64,000 nt of DNA from Anaeramoeba ignava (Eukaryota; Metamonada; Anaeramoebidae), in contig JAPDFW010000091.1 in the NCBI GenBank assembly GCA_028826165.1, forward strand, positions 153,501-217,500, given 5' to 3'. The notes beneath the pieces are model-generated. The model saw nothing but the letters and a program-made list of their open reading frames with translations, had not been told where the DNA came from and did not search any database. Below are positions 34,476 through 45,123 of this stretch, piece by piece (the stretch's first letter is position 1; every line of letters starts with the position of its first letter). Position numbers and translations under genes: made by a program.

Positions 34476-37400
34476 ATGCTTTGTGCTTTAAATCCTTTTA
34501 AAAACAAGAACAAAAAAGTCCAAATATTTATAAAATAATATTTAATTACAAAATAATATTTAGTTGAACAAATAATCGCAAATTTTGCAAGTAAAATTTA
34601 TGAAGATGCAAATAAAGCAATTGCGGATATTAAAGACGGTTCTGTTTTGTGTGTTGGAGGATTTGGTATAAGTGGTACTCCTCATCAAATTATTGAAAAA
34701 ATTGCTAAAAATGATGGTCCTAAGAATTTAACAATTGTTAGTAACAATTACAAACTAATATAATTATAAAATAATATTTTTATAAAAATAATATTTATTA
34801 TAAAAAAATAATATTTAATTTTAAAAATCAATTAATATAAAAAATAATATTTATTTATAAAATAAAAATATTTAATTATAAAATAATTAATATTTAATTT
34901 AAAATAATATTTAATTATAAAATAATATTTATTATAAAATAATAATTTCGAATTACAAGAGAGAAATAATAATAATATAAAATAATTTAATTATAAAATA
35001 ATATTTAATTATAAAAAATAATAATATTTAATACAAAATAATAATTAATATTTAAAAATAATAAAATAAAATTTAATTATTAAAATAATAATTAAATAAA
35101 AATATTTATTTAAAATAATTATAAAATATTAATTAATTATAATATTTAAAATAAAATAATTTAATTATAAAATAATATAATTATAAAATAATAAAAATAA
35201 AATAATATTTAATTATAAAAATAATAATTAAATTATAAAATAATATTTAAATTATAAAATAATAATTATAAAAATAATATTTAATTATAAAATATGGATA
35301 TTTAAATAATATAAAAATAATAAAATAATATTTAATTAAAAATAATTAATTAAAAAATATAATATTTAATAATTCTAAAAATAATATTTATTATAAAAAT
35401 AATATTTAATAAAAATATAAAAAATAATATTTAATTTATTATTTAATTATAAAATATTTAATATAAAATAATAATTAATTATAAAATAATATTTAATTAT
35501 AAAATAAAAATAAAATAATAATTTTAAAAAAATAAAAATAATATTTAATATAAAATAATATTTAATTATAAAAATAATTAATTTAATTAATTATAAAATA
35601 ATATTTAATTATAAAATAATAATTTAATTTAAAATAATAATTAATTATAGGAAAATAATAATTTAATTATAAAATAATATTTAATTATTATAAAATAAAA
35701 TATAAAATAATAATTATATTAATAAAATATAAAATAATATTTAATTAATTATAAAATAAAATATAAAATAATAAAAAATAATATTTAACTATAAAATAAT
35801 ATTTATATAAAATAATATTTAATTATAAAATAATAAAAAAAAAATAATATTTAATTATAAAATAATATTTATATAAAATAATAAAATTAAAAAAAATTTA
35901 TTTATAAAAAATATTTAAATATTTAATTATAAAATAATATTTAATTATAAAATAATATTTAAATATCTAAAATAATATTTAATTTAAAATAATATTTAAT
36001 TATAAAATAATATTTATTTATAAAATAATATTTAATTATAAAATAATAATTAATTCAAAAATAATATTAATTGAAATTAAATTTTTGGATTAATATAAAC
36101 ACGGGGTTTAGGACTTCTTCTCAAAACTAAACAAGTGAAGAAAATCATAGCTTCATATGTCGGAGAAAACGGAGTATTTGAAAAACAATATTTAGAAGGA
36201 GAAATTGAACTTGAACTGAATCCACAAGGAACATTAGCAGAAAGACTTCGAGCAGCAGGAGCAGGAATTCCAGCCTTCTTCACACCAGCAGGAGCAGGAA
36301 CAGTGATTGAACACGGAGGATTAGTGACATTATATGGGAAAAACGCGACAGTAATAAAAAAATCACAACCGAAAGAATCACGAAAATTCAACGGAAGAGA
36401 TTATGTTCTTGAAACAGCTATTCACGGTGATTTCGGACTGATAAAGGCCTGGAAAGCCGATGAAGATGGAAACTTGATCTTCCGCGGAACGGCGCGTAAT
36501 TTCAACCCTGAATGTGCAAAGTCCTCTCGAGTCTGTATAGCTCAAGTTGAGGAAATAGTACCAATTGGAACTTTTAAACCAGATCAAGTTCATTTGCCGG
36601 GAATATTTGTCAACCGAATAGTTTGTGTTCCAAATCCAGAAAAACGCATTGAAAGACTCACCTTCAGGGATCCTAACGCAAAATCAAAGGCTTTGAAACC
36701 AGCGCAAATACTTCGTCACAAAATGGCTGCAAGAGCCGCTCAGGAATTCAAAGATGGAATGAACGTTAATTTGGGAATTGGTATACCCACTTTGTGCGCT
36801 GAAAAAATTCCTGATGGAATGAAAATCAAATTGCAATCAGAAAATGGTCTTCTTGGAATGGGTCCTTGGCCGCAAAAAGGTTTGGAAGATCCTGATTGGA
36901 TTAATGCTGGTAAAGAAACTATTACTCCTCTTCCTGGTGCTTCTATTTTCTCTTCAAGTGAATCTTTTGCTATGATAAGAGGTGGTCATTTAGATTTAAC
37001 TATTTTGGGTGCTATGCAAGTTTCAGAGACTGGTGATTTGGCTAATTGGATGGTATTTAATTTTAATTTAATTTGATTTTGATTTAATTTAAATATTTGA
37101 TATTGATTTAATTTTGATTTAATTTTAATTTAATTTTAATTTAATTTTAATTTAATTTTGAATTTGATTTTGAATTTAATTTTTGATTTAATATTTGATT
37201 TAATTTTGATTTAATTTTGATTTAATTTTAATTTAATTTTAATTTAATTTTAATTTAATTTTGATTTAATTTGATTTAATTTAGATTATTTTGATTTAAT
37301 TTTGATTTAATTTTAATTTAATTTTAATTTAATTTTAATTTAATTTTGATTTAAATTTAGATTTAAATTAAATTAATTGAATTGAATTTAGATTTTGAAT

Positions 37401-38128
37401 TAATTTAGATTTTAATTTAATTTTAATTTAATTTTGATTTAATATTTGATTTAATTTAATTTTAATTTAATTTAATTTGATTTGAATTTGATTTAATATT
37501 TGATTTAATTTAATTTTAATTTAATTTTGAATTTGATTTTGAATTTAATATTTAATTTAGATTTAATTTAAATATTGATTTTGATTTGAATTTTATTTAA
37601 AATTTGATTTGATTTTGATTTAATTTTGATTTAATATTTGATTTAATATTTGATTTAATATTTGATTTAATTTTAATTTAATTTTAATTTAATTTAATTT
37701 AATTTGATTTGATTTAATTTAATTTAGATTATTTTGATTTAATTTTGATTTAATTTTAATTTAATTTTAATTTAATTTTAATTTAATTTTGATTTAAAAT
37801 TTGATTTAATTTAATTTAGATTCCTCGAGTTTTGGTTAAAGGAATGGGAGGAGCAATGGATTTAATTAGTTCGGGAAGTAGAGTTATTATTCTAACAGAA
37901 CATTGTGATAAAAAAGGAAGACCTAAAATTGTATCCAAATGTTCACTTCCACTTACAGGAAGACAAGTAGCAGATATGATCATTTCAGAAATTGCAGTTT
38001 TCAAAGTTGAAAAGGGAAAAGGATTAACACTTATTGAACATGCAAAAGGAGTAACAGTTGATGAAATCAAAAGTAAAACTGGTTGTTCTTTCAAAGTTTC
38101 TCCAAATTTAAAAGAAATGAATGTTTGA
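34476..38128 (+). CDS. Succinyl-CoA:3-ketoacid CoA-transferase (SCOT/ASCT type), with a disturbed intron
   Basis: Conserved exons: ~34564..34740 ([15 protein letters not shown]), 36112..37052 and 37820..38128. The second holds [41 protein letters not shown] and the catalytic glutamate in [10 protein letters not shown]; the last begins [15 protein letters not shown]. Both A and B halves are fused as in SCOT, so it moves CoA between succinate and an acetoacetate or acetate partner; in an anaerobe the likely place is the hydrogenosome, making acetate. A 7-bp first exon at 34476 is the only in-phase start I found and gives no clear targeting peptide, so the start is uncertain. The canonical GT..AG first junction drops about 12 conserved residues (see findings). 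Model length 477 residues. Confidence 0.85.
34741..36111 (+). repeat. 1.37-kb ATAAAATAATATTTAATT intron or insertion in the CoA-transferase gene
   Basis: Irregular TATAAAATAATATTTAAT units broken by single odd bases and a few non-repeat islands (TTTCGAATTACAAGAGAG near 34950). Less regular than other introns here. No gene within it. Confidence 0.8.
37053..37819 (+). repeat. CoA-transferase intron, (TTTAATTTTGA)n
   Basis: 767-bp phase-0 intron (GTATTT..TTTAG) of TTTAATTTTAATTTAATTTTGA units. Its removal gives [15 protein letters not shown], matching the family exactly. Confidence 0.85.
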
Positions 38129-38347
38129 TTCGATTAATTAAGAATTCAAACAAATCAAGAATAATTTTTCTTTTTCTTTTTTTTCTTTCTCTTTTTTAAA
38201 ACAATCCAAAAGAAAAAAAGTAAAGAAGAATAAAAAGAAGAATAAAAAGAAAAAGAAACAAAAATTATTTTTCATTTTTTCATTTTTCATTTTTCATTTT
38301 TCATTTTTTTCTTTTTAAAATAAAAGGGGATTTGATTCAATTAAAAA
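38129..38347. promoter_or_regulatory. Upstream region of the FYVE gene with five TTTTTCATTTTT repeats
   Basis: Pyrimidine runs, then TTTTTCATTTTTTCATTTTTCA-type repeats over about 38270-38312, and AAAATAAAAGGGG before the ATG at 38348. The same TCATTTT element appears before many genes here. Confidence 0.4.
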
Positions 38348-41300
38348 ATGAATATTGAAAAACAAAACGAAATTTATGAAGTTTTATTTGATCTTCCAAT
38401 AAGCCCAAAACATAGAAGTGAATCCGTTAGAAGAACACATCATGAAATTGAAGTTTTTCCCAAAAAAAATAAAGAATTTGGATACAAAATAATATTACCG
38501 AATAATTGGATAACTGATAACGATATTAATGAAGGAAGTGATCAATTTCCTCAATGGAAACTAATTGGTTTATTTGCTCCTGATCTCGATCCAAATGCGC
38601 CTTTTATTTCAGTTTCTGCTACTTCACTTTCTTTTGAAATTGATTTGGATGATTGGATTGAGTTTTTTTGTCGTCGTGACGGTTTTCAAATTTTCGCAAA
38701 AAAATGGTGGGATTCTCCAACAAAAGATTTGGTTCTTGATATTGGAGCTTTCAAAAGTATGTTTATTTTTTTAATTTTTAAATTTGAATTTTTTAAATTA
38801 TAAATTTTTTAAATTATAAATTATAAATTTTTTAATCAATTTGAATTTTTTAATCAATTTGAATTTATATTTGATTTAATGAAGATCAAGATTCAAACAC
38901 TGTCGTTATGAGAGCAATGACTTTTATTCAACAAGATACACTCTTTACAATTTGGTACAATCTGAATAAACCAACTTTTTAAATTCAAAAAAATTTTTTT
39001 TGAATCAACTAATTTTTATTTAAAAAAAAATTCTTTTATTTTTTCTTTTTTAAAGTGGTGTTTCAAAATCAACTCAATGGGATCAATATAAAAATCATTT
39101 TTTAATTGCTTGTGCTTCTTTTGAATTAATTGAACAAAAAGCAGAAGTTGAAAAATATTATCCAAGTTGGAATGGAGGAAATCCTTTTATTAATTTTTTA
39201 GTACCAACTAATTGGACAGTAAAAAATAATCCCAAAAAAAAAAAAATTTTTTTCTTTCCAAAAAAAAAAACCGTTTTTTTATTCATTTTAAAATTTTAAA
39301 ATTTTAAATTTAAAAGATTCGAGAACAAGAAGATCATCCTCAAAATCAAACTATTTGTGAAGTTCAACTTCTTGTTGGAGAAGATATGCTTGCATATATT
39401 TTAGTTAAAGCTATTCCAAATGAAAATGTTACTTTGGTTTATCTTTTAGAACAAGCAATGGAGGTTTTTTTTTATTCAAAACAAAAACAAAACAAAAACA
39501 AAACAAAACAATTTATTTTTTAAAATTTTTTATAAAAATTTAAAAGGAGCTTGATTTAAGTGGATTTGAAATTTATGGAAGTCCAGTTTTTATTCCAGGA
39601 AAAGTAATTTAGTGGAATTATTCAAATTAAAATGAAAATTAAAATTAAAATTAAATTCAAAATTAAAATTAAATTCAAAATTAAAATTAAAATTAAAATC
39701 AAAATCAAAATCAAAATCAAAATCAAAATCAAAATTAAAATTAAATTTAAAATTAAAATTAAAATTAAAATTAAAATTAAAATTAAAATTAAAATTAAAA
39801 TTAAAATTAAAATTAAAATTAAAATTAAAATTAAAAATTAAAATTTAAAATTAAAATTAAAATTAAAATTAAAATTAAAATTAAAATTAAAATCAAAATC
39901 AAAATCAAAATCAAAATCAAAATCAAAATTAAAATTAAAATAAAAATTAAAATCAAAATCAAAATCAAAATTAAAATTAAAATTAAAATTAAATTCAAAA
40001 TTAAAATCAAAATTAAAATTAAAAATGAAATTAAAATTAAAATTAAAATTAAAATTAAAATAAAAATTAAAATCAAAATCATAATTAAAATCAAAATCAA
40101 AATCAAAATCAAAATCAAAATCAAAATAATCAAAATTAAAATCAAAATTAAAATAAAAATGAAATTCTGTTTGGAAATAGGGATTTAAAGGTCCATTCAG
40201 ATTTCATGGATGGGTAAAAGGAGAAACATATGTTGATTCATTTGCAAATGCAATTGATGGATATTTTGGAACTGGAATAATTCCAGGAAAAGTTGGAGAT
40301 AGAATTGTTGAAGCAAGAGTTGGATTTCGATATTTTGAAAATTGTATAGTTTCTTTATATTTAATATCTGTTACTTCATCAAGTGATATTTTACTTTGGA
40401 TGAGATCTAAAAAAACTTTTGAAATGATCAGAGAAACTTTATCTACAAAAAATAACAGCAATGATAATAATAACAATAATAACAACAATAATAATAACAA
40501 TAATGATAATGATCTTCAATTTCAAGAGCATTTATTAAAGGATAAAAATAATATCAATAATATCGATATTACTCTCAATAATTTACAAAAAAATCAAAAT
40601 AAAATGCAAAGTGGAAAATCTTTTGTTGATAAATCTACAACTAAAAATGAATCAAATCGTTTTGAAAGACAACAAAGTCTTCCTGTTATTTCCAAAACTA
40701 AAAAAAATATGAATAAAAAAATTATTGGAAAATCAGCAATTGATTGGCCTTTACAACTTGAACTTGGAATTGAAGGTGAAAAGATTAAAATCAAAATTCA
40801 TTTTAAAATTAAATTCAAAATCAAAATCAAAATTAAAATTCAAATTAAAATTAAAATTAAAATTAAAATTAAAATTAAAATTAAAATTCATTTTAAAATC
40901 AAAATTAAAATCAAAATTCATTTTAAAATCAAAATTAAAATTCATTTTGAAATTAAAATTAAAATTCATTTTAAAATTCATTTTAAAATTAAAATTAAAA
41001 TTAAAATTAAAATTTAAATTAAAATTTAAATTAAAATTAAAATTTAAAATTCAAATTAAAATTAAAATTCATTTTAAAATCAAAATTAAAATTAAAATTA
41101 AAATCTAAATTAAAATTAAAATTCATTTTGAAATTAAAATTAAAATTAAAATTAAAATTCATTTTAAAATTAAAATTATATTTATATAGTTGGATTAGGT
41201 TGGAAATTAAAAATTGAAAATATTCTTATTTCTGGGAATGATCCTCGAATTTTATCACAAGTTTTTGAAAAACCAGAATGGTTAGAAAATAATCTAAGTC

Positions 41301-42716
41301 AAAGATGTATGAATTGCCGATCCACATTTACAGTACGAAAACGAAGACATCATTGTAGAAATTGTGGATTAATTTTCTGTTCATCATGCACAACAAAAAG
41401 ATTACCTATTTATAAATTTGGAATCGAAACACCGTCTAGAGTTTGTGATAATTGTGCAGGTTTATTAGCAGATGGAAATTTATTTAAATCAACAATTTCA
41501 TTAAAAAAAAGAATTAAACCCAAAAAATCTTATAAATGGATTAATTGTAAAGAAGGTTCTTTTATTTCTACTAAAACTTGGTGCAGTGATCCAAATCAGA
41601 AAACTAGATTTATTACTTATACTTTATATTCAATTACAAATAAATCTTATTCTTTGAAAATTGAAAAAAGAAAAAAATTAAATGGAATAATTCAAGATAC
41701 AAAAATTGTATCATTAAGTAAAGAAGAAAAAAATAATATGTTTGGAAAATTAACAGGAGAAAAGGTATTTTTATAAAAATTCATTTTGAAATTAAAATTC
41801 ATTTTAAAATTAAAATTCATTTTGAAATTAAAATTCATTTTGAAATTAAAATTCATTTTGAAATTAAAATTCATTTTAAAATTAAAATTCATTTTGAAAT
41901 TAAAATTCATTTTGAAATTAAAATTCATTTTGAAATTAAAATTCATTTTGAAATTAAAATTCATTTTAAAATTAAAATTAAAATTAAAATTCATTTATAA
42001 AATTAAAATTAAAATTAAAATTAAAATTCATTTTGAAATTAAAATTAAAATTAAAATTAAAATTAAAATTATAATTAAAATTCATTTTAAAATTATAATT
42101 AAAATTCATTTTGAAATTAAAATTAAAATTCATTTTGAAATTAAAATTAAAATTCATTTTGATATTAAAATTCATTTTGAAATTCATTTTGAAATTCATT
42201 TTGAAATTAAATTATAAAGACTCAAATTGGAGGTCAAATTATGAATATTGAAGGAAGATGGTATAGTTGTTATGTTTGGAAAACAATAACAAATGAAAAT
42301 AATCAAATTGAAAGAAGTCAATGGGTTACAGATGAAATTAAATTTCCAATTAAAACAGTAGCAAAAGATGAATCAAAATCAAGTTATAGTGAAAGAGTTT
42401 GTTGAAAAAAAAAATAATCAAAAATTTCGAAAAAAAAAATTTAATCAAAAATCTTTTTTAAATTTAAAATTAAAAGATTGCTATTAAATTAAAAGATGAA
42501 GTTTATATTGGTGACCGTTTTTTATCTTGCATAAAATATAAAGGTTTTACTATTGATGAAAATGGAAAGAAAACTAATCATCTTGTTTGGATGTCTGATT
42601 CTATTCCTGGTGGTGTTGTTCGAGTTGTTTCAAAATCTGAAACTGATATAAGTTTAACTACTGAAATTATTGATTTTCAAATTGAAATTAATGAAATAGC
42701 AAAAAAGAAAAAATGA
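38348..42716 (+). CDS. FYVE zinc-finger protein of novel architecture, nine exons
   Basis: Exons 38348..38756, 38885..38954, 39056..39218, 39317..39463, 39547..39603, 40181..40775, 41190..41764, 42220..42396 and 42477..42716 all join in phase to 810 residues. The FYVE domain lies at about residue 520: CMNC, RKRRHHCRNCG, FCSSC and CDNC give the eight zinc ligands, and RKRRHHCRNCG is the PI3P-binding basic patch, so early endosome binding is expected. The N-terminal ~350 residues hold two related modules, each with a LPxNW turn and an aromatic pattern (NNWITDN..WKLIGLFAPD; TNWTIRE..EVQLLVGED) that I do not recognise. An Asn-rich linker (13 Asn) follows. The C-terminal ~250 residues are a beta-rich region with two similar halves (FITYTLYSITN; SCYVWKTITN; SCIKYKG), also unrecognised. 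Confidence 0.8.
39604..40180 (+). repeat. FYVE gene intron 5, (AAAATT)/(AAAATC)n
   Basis: 577 bp of AAAATT and AAAATC hexamers, donor GTAATT, acceptor AAATAG. Confidence 0.85.
40776..41189 (+). repeat. FYVE gene intron 6, AAAATT with AAAATTCATTTT units
   Basis: 414 bp; the donor is GTGAAA (less common). Contains the AAAATTCATTTT 12-mer that becomes dominant in intron 7 and in the Mo25 intron. Confidence 0.75.
41765..42219 (+). repeat. FYVE gene intron 7, AAAATTCATTTTGAAATT repeat
   Basis: 455 bp made of AAAATTCATTTTGAAATT 18-mers. The same unit fills the Mo25 intron 1.0 kb downstream. AAATTCATTTTGAATTT-like pairs make each unit nearly self-complementary. Confidence 0.85.
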
Positions 42717-42864
42717 ACCAAAAGAAAAAATTTTTCCATTTTTTTTTTTTTGCTTTCTTTTTAATTAATATTATTTTTTTTAATTTTTTAATTTTTCATT
42801 TTTTTCTTTTTTTTCATTTTTTAATTAATAATAATAATAATAATAATTTTTTTTTTTTTTAATA
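42717..42864. promoter_or_regulatory. Short intergenic region before Mo25 with TCATTTTT elements
   Basis: TTTTTCATTTTTTTC near 42796 and TTTTCATTTTTTAATTAAT near 42811, then an ATAATAATA run before the ATG at 42865. Confidence 0.4.
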
Positions 42865-44975
42865 ATGTCTTTAAGAAAAAAAAATTTTGCGAAAACTTTA
42901 ACAATGATTTCTAAAATGATTCCAGAAATTTTAACAAAACAAGATCCAAAAATAATGATAAAAATTCATCAAAAAATTAATAAATTAATTTTAACATTAA
43001 AAATTACACTTGATGGTTTTCAACAAACAAATACAGATTTATATAAAAAAATTGTTGAAGAAATGATTAATCAAGATTTAATTAAAATGATGGTTATTAA
43101 TATCGATAAATTTGAATTTGAAACTCGTAAAGAAATTGCTAGAATAATTGAAGAATTAATTTTATGTGAAGAAAAAAATTCAGTTATTGCTTATTTTTTA
43201 GAAAAAGAAGAAATTATAGAATCACTTTTTAACAAGTAGATAATTAATAAAATTCATTTATAAAATTGAAATTGAAATTAAAATTCATTTTGAAATTAAA
43301 ATTGAAATTGAAATTGAAATTGAAATTAAAATTGAAATTAAAATTGAAATTGAAATTAAAATTAAAATTAAAATTGATTTTGAAATTAAAATTGAAATTA
43401 AAATTCATTTTGAAATTCATTTTGAAATTAAAATTAAAATTCAAATTAAAATTAAAATTAAAATTCATTTATAAAATTGAAATTCATTTGTAAAATTAAA
43501 ATTGAAATTCATTTTGAAATTCATTTTAAAATTGAAATTAAAATTAAAATTAAAATTAAAATTGAAATTAAAATTGAAATTAAAATTGAAATTCATTTTG
43601 AAATTCATTTTGAAATTAAAATTGAAATTAAAATTGAAATTCATTTTGAAATTCATTTTGAAATTAAAATTGAAATTCATTTTGAAATTCATTTTGAAAT
43701 TCATTTTGAAATTGAAATTAAAATTCATTTTGAAATTCATTTTAAAATTGAAATTAAAATTCATTTTGAAATTCATTTTAAAATTGAAATTAAAATTCAT
43801 TTTGAAATTGAAATTAAAATTGAAATTAAAATTAAAATTAAAATTAAAATTAAAATTAAAATTGAAATTCATTTATAAAATTGAAATTGAAATTAAAATT
43901 GAAATTGAAATTAAAATTAAAATTCATTTTGAAATTAAAATTCATTTTGAAATTAAAATTGAAATTGAAATTGAAATTGAAATTGAAATTCATTTTGAAA
44001 TTCATTTATAAAATTAAAATTAAAATTCATTTATAAAATTAAAATTAAAATTCATTTTGAAATTAAAATTGAAATTAAAATTGAAATTCATTTTGAAATT
44101 GAAATTGAAATTAAAATTAAAATTGAAATTCATTTTGAAATTAAAATTAAAATTAAAATTAAAATTGAAATTGAAATTAAAATTCATTTTGAAATTCATT
44201 TATAAAATTAAAATTGAAATTCATTTTGAAATTCATTTTGAAATTCATTTTGAAATTAAAATTCATTTTAAAAATATTTGAATAGATACGAAAATTCAGG
44301 TTTATCATTAATTTGTGGAATTATTATTAGAGGTTTATCTAATAGTGAAAAAATTACTGAAAGAATTCTCAAATCAAAATATTTTTTTATTCTTTTCAAA
44401 TTATCAGAACAAATCAATTTCCATCTTTCAACAGATGCATTTTCAACTTTAGAAGTAAAAAAAAGAAAAAGAAAAAGAAAAATTATTTTTTAAATTCAAA
44501 ATTTATTTTTAAATTTAAAACTTAGAAATTATTAACAAAACATGTCGAAATTGCAAGTAATTTTTTGAATGAAAATTATGAAGGTTTCTTTACAGAATTT
44601 GATAAACTTCTTTTCTCAGTAAATTATGTAGCAAGAAGACAATCAATTCGTTTATTATCTGACTTATTATTAGAACGCAAAAATTTTCAAGTTATGACTA
44701 AATATATAAATGATTCTTCTCATCTTCAAAATTTCATGAACCTAATTATAGACCCAAGTAAAGGAATCCAATTCGATGCTTTCCATGTATTCAAAGTGCT
44801 AATTGCTAACCCGAAAAAAGATGAACAAATTGTTGATATTCTCGCTAATAATAAAAAAAAGTTGATTGATTTTCTTTCTCAATTTCAAAATGAAAATCAA
44901 AATGAACATTTTCAAGATGAAAAGAAATTAATCATCCAAAAAATCACAAATACTCCAGAAAAAAAAAGGAAATGA
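42865..44975 (+). CDS. CAB39: Mo25/CAB39 scaffold protein, three exons
   Basis: Exons 42865..43235, 44286..44454 and 44526..44975 join in phase to 329 residues (family about 340). Strong family blocks: KYENSGLSLICGIIIRGL, KLLTKHVEIASNFLNENYEGFF, DKLLFSVNYVARRQSIRLL, LLLERKNFQVMTKYI, IQFDAFHVFKVLIANP, and LIDFLSQFQN. Mo25 is an armadillo-like helical scaffold that activates STE20/GCK kinases and LKB1 complexes; these partners are not in this window. Intron 1 (1050 bp) is simple repeat. The N-terminal half is more divergent (MSLRKKNFAKTLTMISK) than the C-terminal half. Confidence 0.92.
43236..44285 (+). repeat. Mo25 intron, AAAATTGAAATTCATTTTGAAATT repeat
   Basis: 1050 bp mixing GAAATT, AAAATT and CATTTT hexamers, with AATTCATTTATAAAATT blocks near 43252, 43460, 43490, 43866, 44005 and 44195. 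All long frames over it, on both strands, are dipeptide runs. Confidence 0.88.
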
Positions 44976-45123
44976 ACCAATTTTCTTTTTGAAATAACAA
45001 ATAACAATAATAATAAAAAAAAAAGAATAAGAATTTTCCATTTATTTTTTTCCTTTTTTTTCTTTTTTTTTTTCCGTTTTTTTTAAATTCATTTTTTTTT
45101 CATTTTTTTAAAAATTTCCGAAA

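Noticed and set aside
36077-36593. Minus-strand frames opposite the CoA-transferase
   Set aside because: Shadows of a strongly conserved plus-strand exon.
39632-44281. Open frames giving KIKIKIK, KLKLKF or NFNFNF products on both strands
   Set aside because: Pure translation of AAAATT-type intron repeats; each is bounded by splice sites of the FYVE and Mo25 genes.
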